From assembly GCA_032690845.1 (NCBI GenBank), contig CM064429.1, positions 10,634,569-10,698,568 of the forward strand: a stretch of 64,000 nt of DNA. The letters are read 5' to 3'. Below are positions 1 to 12,729 of this stretch, one piece after another. Source of the DNA: Eleusine coracana subsp. coracana. Taxonomy: Eukaryota; Streptophyta; Magnoliopsida; Poales; Poaceae. Under the pieces are notes generated by a model. It was not told the origin of the DNA. It made no database searches and worked only from the letters and a program-made list of their open reading frames with translations. The stretch's first letter is position 1, and every line of letters starts with the position of its first letter. The position numbers and the translations under genes were made by a program.

Positions 1-2007
1 TCTCTATATCCTACTTCAAATTTTTAGTAATCAATATATTAATCAGATAACTTAGTAAATAAGTATATTAGATATTGAATACTCAAACATATAATTTTGT
101 CTCCGTTCATGATGATTTGTGTGTCCTTCTCACGTCTTTGTCTCGTTGGATCTAAGGCCTATACCACTGCTCTAAATTGTATCTGAAATTAATACGACAT
201 ACTATGTAGTTGATTAGTAAAATGAATAAACAACGAGATATGTTGATATCATAGTCCATATCCATCGAGTAGACGAACAAAGAAGGTGCAATTAATAAAT
301 CAAATCATTTGAATTATCATATTTTACTCATTGACTATTGATATGATATTTTTTTTATTTCATATCTTGTCTCTCCTCTTGATACCTCTAAGTACCACGT
401 AAATACTGTAAAAGATCTCTTAAAAAATTTCTATGATGCTCAAGTTAATATGATGAAAATTTGAAGTTCATAACTGAATTTTGCATAGCTTTGCCCCTTA
501 TATAGAGAGACAGGGACACGATGCCCTTGGATCCTAATCTTCGTGAATATATTATGCTGAGTAGCATGGTTTTCACTGTTCAACATGCGACGGACGATCA
601 GTTTTTAACTCTCGCTTAAAAAAAAGAAGCTTTTCTACCCTCACGTCAACACTTGACGATCCAATTCAAGGGTCCTCTTCAACCTCCACTCCTCTCACAT
701 ACTCATATCACTGTCTCACGTCAAAAGTTAAAAGTCAAACTAAAGGAGTGATTTCTTATATGTGCTTTAAGGAAAAGCAGCATGACTTCTTTATATGTGC
801 TTTGAAGAAAAGCAACATTTCTATAGTTTATTTCTCACAACATGTTAAAATCGGAAGCATCGCCCGTAACGACTGACTTCTTTGGAGTAGAGAAGAGACG
901 AGAGAATTTTTTTAATCTAGATTGAAAAATTTGCTCCTAGTAGAGATTGAATCCAAAACTTAGAGGGTGCTACTAAGGCTCCTTACCCACTAAGGTAAAG
1001 ACTCACATGAATGAAATGAGGTTTATGATGTACTTAGAATTAAAGAGATAGAGCAATGTTGCATGATAGATATCTGTATAGTTGATCCATCCTATAAATA
1101 GTGTTTATTGTTTCCTCACCCATCGAAGTAGCCCGAGAAAGCTAAATTGGTTCAATCATTTATTCATCTTTACTTGAGCATCTATTATATATTACAATAG
1201 TCCCAGGCCTATTCTTTTGCACCTTAGGGTGGATTTGTTTTTAAAAAATAAACTTTTTTAAACTAATATAATAATAATAATAAATCATATCAATCTATAT
1301 TTTTAGAATCTAGACCATTTGGTCACGCCATACTGTCCGACGCGACTCGTAAATCAGTCACACTAAATAGAATGGCGCAACTAACGTCACGTGGATCAAA
1401 ATTTTCACGTCGGATAGATAGCAAGCTCGGGTGGCAACAGAGTCACGCCGCAGCGAATGACGTGACCGAAACATGAGTCGTGCCAAGTCATTTGGCGTGA
1501 GTAACACTTGGTGAAATTCAAACATTCTGTTTTCATGTTTAATTAGCCTTAATCGTCTATTTTTAAAAATTTATGTAGACCGAATTAGAACTCGACCACA
1601 AAACAAAAGGTGTTTTGTATAACATGCTCTTCAAATACAAAAAGTTTTAAAAAAATATTAAGCTACATAAATAATTTAATTTTTATTTTAAATAGAACTA
1701 ATCATTAACAATATCGGAATCGTAGTATAAGATAAGATATCAATATCAGCCGTTGATTTTTTTAATAAGAGTTTAAATAAAAGATGAATTTATTTGATTA
1801 GCCAACTCTTCTGGTTTTTTGGTACCATGAAGATTATGGTTCCACGGAGATCCCACTTCGCTTCGTTGGTTTCTCCCCAATGGAGATACAAAATTTTTGC
1901 ACCATACATACATCGTATAGTGATAACTGACATATAGAAGGGCTATCTTTTGTCTTTTATCACGGTACATTTTGATATGTGAAAAGAAAATATAAGACAT
2001 ATACAAT
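1..2007. other. Intergenic DNA, no gene seen
   Basis: AT-rich sequence without a supportable coding region on either strand. A small imperfect tandem repeat of about 36 bp lies at 752-822 (two copies around the words TATATGTGCTTT). A patch at 1330-1510 is richer in CG and repeats the words GTCACG and GGCGTGA in both orientations; it may be a decayed transposon end, but no paired termini could be fixed. Confidence 0.5.
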
Positions 2008-2336
2008 GGCTCTGTTTGGATACTCTAACAGTGCTAGAGGTTAGAGTTAGTTTCTAGCTCATGACTAACTCTGAACTAACTCTAACTCTTGAAGTGTTTG
2101 GATGTAAGGGTTAGATTGACAATAAAGGTGATGATGTAATTATCTCTCTTAAAGGATAGAGGAAAAAATAACTTTTTAGTGGATCCTACTCAAACTAGCT
2201 CTAATTAGCACCTCTTGGATAGGATAGTTTTTTTGGGTGAGTTAGATGTAACTAGCTCAAACTAACCCTCCCTGTTTGGAGATTTTAGAGTTAGTTGTGT
2301 CTAAACTAACTCTAACCTATGGATCCAAACAGGACC
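2008..2336. mobile_element. MITE with long terminal inverted repeats
   Basis: The left end begins GGCTCTGTTTGGAT and the right end, read on the other strand, begins GGTCCTGTTTGGAT. Both arms continue inward with GGTTAGAGTTAGTTT. The element is 329 bp, has no coding capacity and is flanked by AAT on both sides (2005-2007 and 2337-2339), which fits a 3-bp target duplication of the Tourist/PIF-Harbinger type. The superfamily assignment is inferred from target size and the GTTTGG terminus. Confidence 0.7.
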
Positions 2337-2339
2337 AAT

Positions 2340-3992
2340 GTTACATGTTATTTTCTGAACTCACGATTCATCCGTTAGCCACATCAAGCACTATCTATAA
2401 TATTTATGCACCACGTACATGTACATGTAACATGTCTCGTTTTACTGTAATTCAAAATATGTAGATGTTGCATGTGTGAGATTGTTTCTGAGACCAACCC
2501 TCCTATGTCACGTTTGTTATTGTATACCGACATGTACGACTTGTTACACGTATGTGACTAGTTAGGTTACCTAATTCCAAATACTGTGTGTGTTAAGATA
2601 CATGCCTTTGATGTTGCCACATACAAACACACTTTATGTAACGTAAACATTTTGCAATTCTCAAGATATTCACGTTCCTTGATCAAGATTTTGCAATTCT
2701 CAAGATTTTTTCTTTGCACCAAATGTAACGAACAGATCAATATTAAAATGATAATAATAATATATTATAATATATTAGACTCTAAGGTGCAAGAGATCAT
2801 GGAGATCTACCTAAATGGAAGAATATCAATGGACAGTCCATAGTTATTTGAGACTAGGTAAAAACTCCCTCATATAATCATTTTTTTTTTCAAAAAGGGA
2901 ACATAGCATTGCTTGCTGAACAATAAAATTGTCATATTATGGCGCATAAATCTCTGCCACCACCTCCTGTCACCCGGACCCCCTTGTACAAGGAAATCTG
3001 ACGACGACGCGGCCACCTTCGTCTCTGCCAACGGCAAGTTCACGCTGGGCCGTGTTCAGAGGCTGAGGTAGACGATGCTCTGCGACCAGTCTGCATCTAG
3101 GTGACTGGATGTCACGGCACACGGTGAGGGCATGCGGCCGGCGGGTAATGTTGCTCTTGGTCGAGGCTGCGAGTGCATCTTCGTATCTGCGTTTTCTTTT
3201 GTTCAGCAACTAACCCCTTCGTCTTCTTCGCTGACACTCATGGTTATAAAATGTAATCCATATACGTAGACCACAGCGCTATCCCAAACTGTTTGGTCAG
3301 GTTTGTTGCTTGTACTTCTTTACATTCTAGCATACTTGGATCCATATTGTTTAACAAACTAAGCTAGTTGCAGTCTATCCGTCTTAAGCAAATTTCAGAA
3401 TATAATCCTTTACTTACTTCAAAATTGCGAATTTACAGGTTGAAATTCCAAGAACAACAGACTTCATGAACAGTCCGATCCAAATACTCGTCCTCATGCG
3501 TAAACATGAGCATTGAAAGTAAATATCTTGACCTACTGTTCCACTATTTCCGTCCATGTTGATGACCATCAAGATTGTGAAAAAGGTTGTCTAACGGAGG
3601 TCTTCACATCAGCTTTAAATATTCTACAGGTGTGACACAAATTATGAAACTATAGTGAATATAAACCCTTCCAATATCAAACATTGGCGTAAGTAAACAA
3701 CACACGGGAAAATATATAAAATTAGCAAATATTTGAAGAACATGTAAGAATATATTTCGTTCATTGAATGTTATGCCAAACTAACTAGCAGTAGGAATAA
3801 AAAAACTGCCTCCGACCAATTCTTCCCAGTATTATTTATTTTTACAACGCAGAACTGTGCATACCCATTTTTCTCAAATTGCCAATTGAACTATTGTAGC
3901 CAAATGTTTCCGGCTAACATCTCACTGAGTCTTTCAGACTGCTATAGTACACCATGTTCAAATCGTTCTGATGTATCCCAGGTGTGAAAGTA
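2340..3992. other. Intergenic DNA and 3' flank of the peptidase gene
   Basis: No supportable gene. A short GC-rich island at about 2950-3230 stands out from the AT-rich surroundings but its frames are short and not recognisable. For the minus-strand peptidase gene ending at 3993, an AATAAA signal can be read at 3835-3840 on the minus strand, about 155 bp past the stop, so roughly 3800-3992 is its likely 3' untranslated region. Confidence 0.5.
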
Positions 3993-6900
3993 TCATTGAG
4001 TTTTATACAGAATGGGCCTAGTGTTTTTCCATAGCCAATCTCGAGCATCACCACTCACCAATGGAGAAACCTACAAATGATTGTGGAGAATTTAGTAGGG
4101 AAGTTATTGCAGAATACCATGATTTTATAGAAGCACAAACAAATGTCTTCGATAAAACCTTTTATAGCAAATATATTTTGATGATAAACATTATATTACT
4201 GCACAACAAAAAACTAAGGAGATCGACAGAAGTGGAGATATAATCCTGCTCGAATTGGACAAAAGGGAGTTGTTCTTCCTCATGCACAATAAACCACAAG
4301 CCTAACATCATGCAGATGTATAGACAAGCACCTTAAGGATATAGAGCCTACCTTTTCCCAGACTTGTTCATGGTACTTGTTGACCCAATCAATCTCGGAA
4401 GATGATAGCAAGGATGGGTCAATAAGCTTACTCTGAAATTACAAAAAGGAAGGAAATAATAGTTAGCAGAATACTACCATAGGTACTGCTCAAGAACATT
4501 GCTGCATCATTACAAGTCCAATTGTATATAAAAAACCATACTATATTTTTTGAAATTGTAAATTATGTTCAGCCAGGCATTCATAGCTACCTGGATTGGA
4601 ACAAAAGTTAATTTCTCAAAGCCAAGGTACGAAATACCACCAAAAGAATTTGCCAGACTAAGCTCCTTTATCAGAAGTAGATTCTGCAGATTAAAAGAAA
4701 CAATTAGGCTACAATGTCAGCGTGTTGACATATCTTTCCAACGTATGTCCATAACAGTTTGAAGACAAACTGAAGTACAAAACAGGAAAATTCACCTCTA
4801 TACGAATGCCAAATGAATTGTCTTCATAATAACCAGGTTCATTGCTGACAATCATGCCCTTCTGTAAAGCAGTTAAATTTCCATATCGATAGCTTATGCT
4901 CTGAGGGCCCTCATGGACATTCAGTGCAGCTCCAACTCCATGACCTGTGCCTGAAACAATAACAAATTTAAAAATCAGTTTATATTCCACACAGTTTCGT
5001 AAAGATAATTCCTAGACAATTTCATTTTACGGACTATTTCAAGAGATAAGTTTTCTTTTTGTTCTTTAAAAAGGGATACCATGTCTATAATCCAATCCAA
5101 TCTTCCATAAAGATGAGCGAGCAAGAACATCCAGGACAAAGCCAGGAGTTCTTTCTGGGAATACTGCTTGATCGAGAGCTATATGGCCCTGTTAGAACAA
5201 GATTTCATGATTTACACATCACTTAACAGAACGAACTGGATGTAACTAGTACTAGAAAAGAGCATTTTATAGGAAATTTTATATTTAAAGTTTGTAACAT
5301 GAATATATTACCTGTAAAACTCTTGTGAAGCACTCCTTTTGCCTAGCGGAAGGCTCACCAAAATGCACAGTCCTTGTTATGTCAGTAGTTCCATCAATAT
5401 ACTGAGCACCACTATCTAACAAAAAAAGATTGTCACTTCCAACAGAGCTGCAGCTCTCAGGGATTGGTCTATAATGTATTATAGCACCATTTGCACCATA
5501 ACCTGCATAGCAAAGTGGCCTATAGTTATGTCTTACATAAAAAACTACACATTACACACTTTCGGCAGTATACTGATGTTTAACATTTCAATGGTACAAC
5601 AAAAGTAGCATATGAATAATGACATAAATATATACAATATAAGGATTTCAATAAAGTCCTCAAGTTATCATTTCATGCAAATGAAACAACTTTGTTATAT
5701 AGGCATGATGGCAAAAACAAGATAGCACACCATATAAACCATGCATTCTGTTATGAACTCATTCTAGTAGACAAAAAAAGAAGACCAGAGGCCATTTCCA
5801 AACAATGATCAACATATACTGATGCACTATTGCACTTACAAAGCATTTCATACTGATACAAGAAACTCTACAGAATATCAAGAAAAAAAGGTTAAATGAG
5901 GTTCAATATGATTATAAAGATTCAAATGAGGAATTACCACTAATGGTGTCGAAACTTGTCTCTATAAAGCCTTCTTGGTTTTGACGAAATTCAAGAAGCT
6001 TTTCAGCAACTTGTACCTCTGTAAGGGACACATTTTTACAGACTTCCTCCTCTAGCCCGCACCAGAACCTTGCTAAAGCAGCAGCATCTCTACACATATA
6101 TTATGTACTCATTAACATTCAAATCTAGCAGCCAACTGGAAGAAATTAAAGGATGTCGCACTAGTAGTTATGAAAAATAAAGCAAAAGTTGGATACAATG
6201 GCCAGACTAGGGCTAGGAAAATAAGAAAAACCAGTGGACAAATTATTGAAATAAGCCATAGAAAGACAATAACCAATTGACTCCTTATGTAAACAGACCA
6301 CAAAAAGATAATAAATCGCAATTAATTCAAGCCTCTGCAAGTGATACATTATGTTTCATAACCATCAGCTCCAAAACTCTTCAGGTATGTTTCAATAGAA
6401 GAACAAAAAGCTAATTCACAAAGTTATTAAGTTAGTACCTTAGGTGTGAATTCTTCATTCCCTCAACTTCTGCCTCATTTTTAATTGCCTTAGCAAGTGT
6501 AACTGGCGAAGCTTGGAACATCACATTTAGTTCTCCATTCAGAGAAGCAGTGCCGTCTGGTGTCTTGTCTTTTTCTTCAACTCTTCTTCCAGCTTTTCCT
6601 TTGCTTTCCTTGTATGCGTCACAGCTCGATTTAAATGCACTAACTATAGCAGCATTCACACTTGATGAATCCAACCAGAGCTTTACACCTTTCGCTGCCA
6701 GTCTTCATAAAGGACAACAATTCAGAGCTCAGATAACTCAGAATGCAATAAAAAGTATGTAATGGAAAGAAAACAAAAAAAGAAATGCCACTAATGGACT
6801 TGATGACCAACCGTTAAGTATTACTTTTCCTTCTCACATCATTAATTTTTCAATTGTCTGGAATGAGTTTTCTTAGAATATAATCAACCCCAATCTTAAT

Positions 6901-9810
6901 ACATAAAACAACTTGAGCATATACAAGTAGCCCACAAGTATGGAATCAGATCAATTTACAAGTGCAAGTAAGCACATTAGGTCAATTCAATGCTATATGA
7001 ATAATGTATGGGAAATTTTTTTTGCTTTTCCTGCTAACTTCATTATCTTGAAACTGAACCTGCCCATAACAATTACATACTCATTGAAAGTGACATATGC
7101 CAATTCAACACTACATCTAATTACTATTCTCAACCTGAATTGTTTGAATGATAAAATAATCCTGGAAAGTTGCTTTTTACCAATTCGATGTTTACATATT
7201 ACAACAAAACAAAGAACAGGAACTCCACCACCACCATTGCATGGGAGAATTTTAACAGCATAACAGAAAAAGGCATAACCGATCAACTAGATTAAATTTC
7301 ATTCTATTCACATACGAGTCAATAAAAAAGTGGATAAACAGTAGCACACATAATATTGTATCCTATTTAAATTTTACATAGAAGTAATGTTTCATAAGAC
7401 TTGCCTCTCTATTTCAGACAAGATTGCTTCATATGGTTTAAGTTTTACTCCAGCTTTCTCAAGATGCTCCAAAACATCTTCAGGTACTTTGTTACTATCC
7501 ACAAATAATGTAGCAGTGCTAACATCCACAATTAGATAGCTATAAAATACAGGTGAGTGTGGGACATCACTTCCTCTCTGCAAGTAAATATGGGTAAGCT
7601 TCATGAAAATGATGATACAACTTAAGGAATGTTGAAATATATGATGCCAACTCATAAAGACATGCACGATTAAAGAGACCACAATGGAATTGGAGTCAAA
7701 ATTATAGTTCCGGATACATCAAGTCCAGCATACTGATTAGTACAACTAACATCACACAAACTGGTAGAGCAAAAATATTACCAGGTTCAAAAACCATGCA
7801 ACTTCGTCCAGCATTGAAATAACCATGGCATCACAACCATTCTCAGCAAGTTGTGACCTAACGAAGGACAATTTTGATGTAACATCAATGCCAGCATATT
7901 TGATGTCATGCACCCTAGTTGGTCTTTTGGGGGGCTCTGGTTTTGAATCTTCCCATATCTCATCAATTAGGTTCATGCTTTGAATCAAGACCAACTCATG
8001 ATTCTTGGTCAGAATTGCATTCTTTAATTCTTCAGCAGCATCAAATGAGAAGAGAAACTGCATTCTTCAAACAAATAAAGGAAAGAAGATTAGATTGATG
8101 AAAGCATATGCAAATAAAAATAATAAGAGAAGTGATAATCGTTGAAATGAAACAGAAAAAAACTATAAAAAAGGGAAAATTGACATAAAAAATTACTGGA
8201 TAACAAGAAACAATAAAAAAGGGGCAACCGTGCTATTTTGTTCTGACAAGTAGGGTAAACATGTGATTCTTTTCCATGCTAATTGTGTTATAAGCTACTA
8301 ATTATCTATCTCTAGTGTCATTTCTGGCATTCATCCACTTTGGGGTGCCACTGTGAATATGCACTAAGTAAAAGAATATCAAATATAAAATTACTGTTTA
8401 ATGGTACAATATATGGAAATGAAATAATATGTACTGGTACATATGTTTATTAAAACTCAGATGAATTTACTACCAACTTTCCAAAAAGTATTACATATTG
8501 CAGAATAAAGCAAGAGCTCACCGGGTCAATACCAACTCGGCCGCCAGATGGTAACACATCATTCAACCACTCACTAGTAGTTGGAACACCATGATTGCCA
8601 CTCCGCATTAGAGTCCATTCATGACTCAATTCTTTCTCTGCCTACGCAACAAAAGAAATAGACATGAAGAATTAGCTGAAATAAATAGGCCACAATATTA
8701 ACATGTGCAATTACCTGAAGAAAATATCGGCCATCGGTCCACAGAGCAGCCTTATCTTTTGTGACCACAGCTGTACCAGCACTGCCAGTGAACCCAGTAA
8801 GGTAGGCACGCCTCATGAAGCATTCTGCGATGAACTCGCTCTGGAATAGAAGCAGTAAAGAAAAGCAGATAAGTGGTTGGCAGATACCATAATTCCATCG
8901 CTCCATCATTTCGCCATATGATAGGCTTTTGAGCATCATTTACATTGGATAGGATTACCAGTCCAATCAATATGCCTGCATGGAGAAATTATGTATAATT
9001 GTGGGAATTAAATTGATTTTCTACAGCTATGGGTGTCAACCAGGGCTTAATAGGGTCAAAAATAGGAAGTTCTGAAGTCACTTGTAGTGGAAGTAGATAC
9101 TTCAATTTTGCATGAGAAGTGTCAGATTTTATTACACGAGCTAAATGCCTTGTATATAAAAATGATTGATCTCTGCACTGATTACAGTCAAATATTTGTC
9201 TTTACTGAGAGGCATCGTGATAAAATCTGACCACAACACACTTACCTGATGTTATATAAAATATAATACCAATTAATGCATGTGGGTGTTTATTTTGTTT
9301 CCCCCTATGTAAGCGTGCGTTGAGCAACTATGTTCCTTGAATGCCTCTGACAACTAGTGCGTGATGAGCTCAGATACATATTAAGGCAATTGCAAAATTC
9401 TCATGTCATTTCTTCGCCTGGGTTAATCAGAATAGGGAGCAGAAAGTAATAAAGGACAAACTTGGGGGGCCTGTGTCGATTACCTGGTGCGCGTCCTGGG
9501 AGGGGACGATGTAGGCGTCGATGGCGATGTCGGGGCGAGAGAATAGACGGCGCAGCGAGCGGAGCTTCTCATCCCCTCCAAAAACGGAGTCTGTGGCGGC
9601 GGAGGGTGAGGAGAGGCCGCGGCGCTTGCGGAGCTCAGCCGAGGAGAGGGCGACGACGCGGCCATCCCCACCCGAACCGGAGGCGGAAGCAAAGAGGCGC
9701 AATAAGGGAAGTCGGCGGCGCAAGGAGATGGGGGAGGCACGAGGAGGACGCCGGGCGAGGAAGGCAGCGGCGGCGAGGGACGGGGAGAGGCGCGCGGCTT
9801 CCATCGCCAC
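3993..9810 (-). CDS. Xaa-Pro aminopeptidase P, chloroplast type, 13 exons
   Basis: A metallo-exopeptidase of family M24B that removes the N-terminal residue from peptides with proline in second position, needing two divalent metal ions. Exons (minus strand): 9484-9810, 8715-8840, 8522-8641, 7782-8057, 7405-7577, 6439-6702, 5938-6089, 5312-5502, 5080-5188, 4796-4950, 4591-4683, 4352-4432, 3993-4070. They join in phase to 714 codons. The metal ligands are D509 (LLDSGAQY), D520 (TTDITRT), H583 (TGHGVG), E617 (SNEPGYY) and E631 (GIRIE). The first 75 or so residues are rich in Arg, Ala, Ser and Pro, like a plastid transit peptide. Residues about 90-420 form the creatinase-like N-terminal domains and about 430-690 the catalytic domain. 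The start at 9810 is the first Met of the frame; a second lies two codons on. The length matches plant plastid members rather than the shorter cytosolic form. All introns are GT-AG except intron 5 (GC-AG). Confidence 0.95.
6703..7404 (-). other. GC-AG intron 5 of the aminopeptidase gene
   Basis: The donor reads AG then GCAAGT, the usual context of the rare GC donor class, and the acceptor reads GAAG then A. Only this junction keeps the frame: the split codon AG+A gives Arg341, joining ...SEIER to LAAKGVK. No GT nearby gives an in-phase junction with the conserved protein. The intron is 702 bp and AT-rich. Confidence 0.85.
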
Positions 9811-9955
9811 GGGCCACGAACCGTGCGGAGGGAAGGGGATAAGGTGAGTTGAGTGGCGGCGACGGCGAGGTAGGCGGCGGCGGCGGCTCGGTTGGGTTGA
9901 ACGGTTTTGTGGTGACGTGGCACTATTGGGCCCATTTTGTGTTTGTTAATTTCGT
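9811..9955 (-). promoter_or_regulatory. 5' leader and proximal promoter of the aminopeptidase gene
   Basis: GC-rich sequence directly upstream of the start codon, with GGCGG-type repeats, falling abruptly to AT-rich DNA at about 9935. No clear TATA box is seen. This fits a broadly expressed plant gene with a GC-rich 5' end; the exact transcription start is unknown. Confidence 0.45.
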
Positions 9956-10161
9956 GATTTTTGATGTTTTACCATTATTAACAATTGGCTTCATTCTAAT
10001 ACCATAACAATGTTACCCATGGTAAAGAAAAGGAGATAAGTAGATTTTACCATAACAATCTTACCCATGGTAAAGAAAAGGAGATAGATTTTATTGGTAT
10101 TGTAGCAACGTGAAGTTGTTATGATATTGAAGTGAAGCCAATTGGTAAAATAGTAAAAATC
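9956..10161. mobile_element. MITE with internal 48-bp tandem duplication
   Basis: The two ends form an inverted repeat. The left arm reads GATTTTTGATGTTTTACCA, and both arms share the words CAATTGGCTTCA and ATAACAA. Inside, a 48-bp unit at 10001-10048 is repeated at 10049-10092 with one substitution and a 4-bp loss. There is no coding sequence. It sits just upstream of the aminopeptidase gene, so it may lie in its promoter region. Confidence 0.6.
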
Positions 10162-11138
10162 TCATTAATTTCAATTTTTTTAAATCATTTTAGTTTGTGT
10201 AATCTTGGATTTTTATAAGTCGAACAAGTTCAAAAATTACATGGAAATGTCAAAAGTTTCTTTTCATTTTACAGACACAAAAAAATATCAGTCAAGTAAA
10301 ACATTTGGTTGGAGTTTCCCTACAAAAATCTTTAGGTCGTCTCAATGTAACCTTTTATTTTTTTTTTTTAGCAATAAACGCATCTTTTGTGCAAGGTACA
10401 TCAGTAACTTTGAGCAGCTTTACGATTCTGATGATAAAAGTATCGCCAGTCCTGTAGAGTATTACCACAAAGTTGTTGCTGTTCAAGATGACAAAAGTTC
10501 CACCATTCGATATCTAGTATCCTCTAGGTGCAGATTTCTGTGTTTTTATTATGAATGCACGAGAAAAAAAAGGAAAGAAGAGTAATACAAGGTTGTACAA
10601 AGCCTACTGGCTAAATAAATCAAGAAGGCCAAAACAAGCTGGCTTTATCAGCTTTCTCACTCCTATTTTGCAGTTAGATTGCAAAGTAATTGTTAGTACC
10701 AAATCATCTAATTTTATTAAGTTGTCTATTTATTCTCTCTTCGGTGAGTTGCACATTTTATTTTCATAACATATTTTTTTGACCTAAAAAAATAACAGCG
10801 TCTCCTCGAAAATTAAAAGAAAAACAAGTCCATAGTCACATGGATTCTGCAAATATTATAGCTAATAATGATTAATCAACACATGATAACGATTATACTG
10901 TACATCACAGGATCAAGAAAGGTAATTATCATGCATTGGAAAGAAGGTCCGTGATGCTAACGTTTATACGACAATAACTATGATAATTTATTTGTTATGC
11001 TGTAAATTCCAAATCTCCAAGTACATGCGCAACCTGTCGTGGCCAATTTATGCATCATCAAATTTTTCATAGTATACTACCCGACGTCATGTCTCAAAAC
11101 CATAAGTCATATATGCATGGAAGAATATTTTGAACATA
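10162..11138. other. Intergenic DNA, nothing recognised
   Basis: AT-rich sequence with short frames only. No conserved protein, RNA gene or transposon terminus was recognised. Confidence 0.5.
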
Positions 11139-11315
11139 GGGGATGTTTGGATATATGTTATACATTCAGCCACACTACAGTGTGGCGACGCCACAACGGT
11201 GGCAAGGAAACAGGAAAACTGTGGCCGCCACAGCTTTTGCTTCGAACCAAACATCACCAATTCGTGGCTGTCACAGAGCGTGGCGTGGCGGAGTGTGACA
11301 GTAGACCAAACACCC
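11139..11315. mobile_element. MITE-like element, GTTTGG termini
   Basis: The left end GGGATGTTTGGAT and the right end, read in reverse, AGGGTGTTTGGTC are similar. Inside, the words GCCACACT and AGTGTGAC give further inverted symmetry. About 177 bp, GC-rich in the middle, non-coding. A target duplication was not resolved. Confidence 0.45.
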
Positions 11316-11352
11316 TAAAATTACTTACTATGTGTTGACTGCAAAAAATCTA

Positions 11353-11569
11353 CTCCTTCCGTCTAATTGAAAGTGTTATTTTTTATTTTTAAAAAATTAT
11401 CAAATTTTTTATTTAAATATAAAATAAAGATGATATTTTTAAAGTATTTTTAGTGATAAATTTAGTTATAAAAAATAAATTATATTTGTATATAATTTTT
11501 TAAATAAGATGAACGGTTAAACATCATGTCGAAAAGTCTAAAACAACACTTTTAATAGGATGGAGATAG
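11353..11569. mobile_element. Stowaway-type MITE
   Basis: The left end is CTCCTTCCGTC and the right end, in reverse, CTATCTCCATCC, close to the grass Stowaway terminus CTCCCTCCGTCC. The element is flanked by TA at 11351-11352 and 11570-11571, the Tc1/Mariner target. It is about 217 bp, very AT-rich and self-complementary. Confidence 0.75.
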
Positions 11570-11571
11570 TA

Positions 11572-12507
11572 GTTACCAATCACAGTACATGTGACCTGAC
11601 AGATTTGATTGACTGTAGTGCACAACCAATTGGAGACAACAAAATAACTCAATGCGTGTTATTCAATTTTTTGTGTAAACTACAAAGATAGAGAAATTAA
11701 GATTGAACCAAATATAAAATTTTAGTTACCGAAAACTAGCAAATCTAATATTAAAATATAGTGGGTCATCGGCCCAAGTAGACTAATGTGTAGTCGATAG
11801 TCATTGGGAGTGCGATGAGTCCATGCGAGTTCAATTATTTAAACTTCTCAAATATAACATTTGAGCTTGATTCATGGACAATCTATCGGGTAAATGCTTT
11901 GATAGAACTCTAAACATCTCTATTGAATAACCTAATCATGTTTAATTGATTCACTAAGAGACCGAACCTAATTTATGCGGTTCTGGAGATCTAACTCTAC
12001 AAAAAATATCTATTATGATTCTAGAATGATAATTATCAAAATATCACTAGGTGTATTGTTTTGTGACAATTAATTTTGTTTACGGACTCAAACTCCAAGA
12101 TCCATATTTTTACTTGACTACTTTTCTTCCCTTCTTTCACGTATCTATTTTGAACTGGACTCTACATTCCATGAAATGTTTTCCATCCTTACTTTTACTT
12201 TCACGGATCCGTTACATATAAAACCTGAAGTTTGTCTTATGATCAAACTTATTGTAACTGGATTAGACAGCCAACACCAAAACCAACATCAAAGAATGCT
12301 TAACTAGCAGAGGAGGAAACGGATTCACCTAAATTATTAAGAATAGAGATATTACCATTTGGTGACATTCTGCTCCTCTGTATATCAGAAAAACAGGAAA
12401 TAATCACATTTTTAGCTTGAATTTCAAGACATTTTCTAGTCTACATTTATTATGAAGTGATCACTCCTTTTGATTTGTTGTCATGGTAAAAGAGAGATGG
12501 AAAAGGG
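11572..12507. other. Intergenic DNA, nothing recognised
   Basis: AT-rich sequence between two MITEs. No gene, RNA or further transposon terminus was recognised. Confidence 0.5.
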
Positions 12508-12515
12508 GTGCATGC

Positions 12516-12721
12516 CAAGGGTTCAAAAACCGCTACAGTAATGGTTTTGAACAGTGCCAAAAAACCGATCGGTAAACCGAACTTATCGATCGAAAACCGA
12601 AATTGCTACAGTACCTAGGTTTAGTTTTAGCGGAAAACCGACCGATTTTAATAATCGAGCCGAAAATGTTTTGTCGAAAACCGCAAAAATCGGCCGGTTT
12701 TCAACGGTTTTTTAATCCCTG
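12516..12721. mobile_element. hAT-type MITE with perfect 8-bp target duplication
   Basis: A 206-bp element starting CAAGGGTTCAAAAACCG and ending, in reverse, CAGGGATTAAAAAACCG. It is flanked on both sides by GTGCATGC (12508-12515 and 12722-12729). The CA(A/G)GG terminus and the 8-bp target are diagnostic of hAT elements. The interior repeats AAAACCG and CGGTTTT words on both strands, the usual subterminal binding-site pattern, and codes for nothing. Confidence 0.85.
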
Positions 12722-12729
12722 GTGCATGC

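Noticed and set aside
9462..9935. Several GC-rich open frames opposite or out of frame with exon 1 of the aminopeptidase
   Set aside because: They are shadows of the GC-rich first exon and leader. Exon 1 has a supported frame that splices in phase to 12 further exons.
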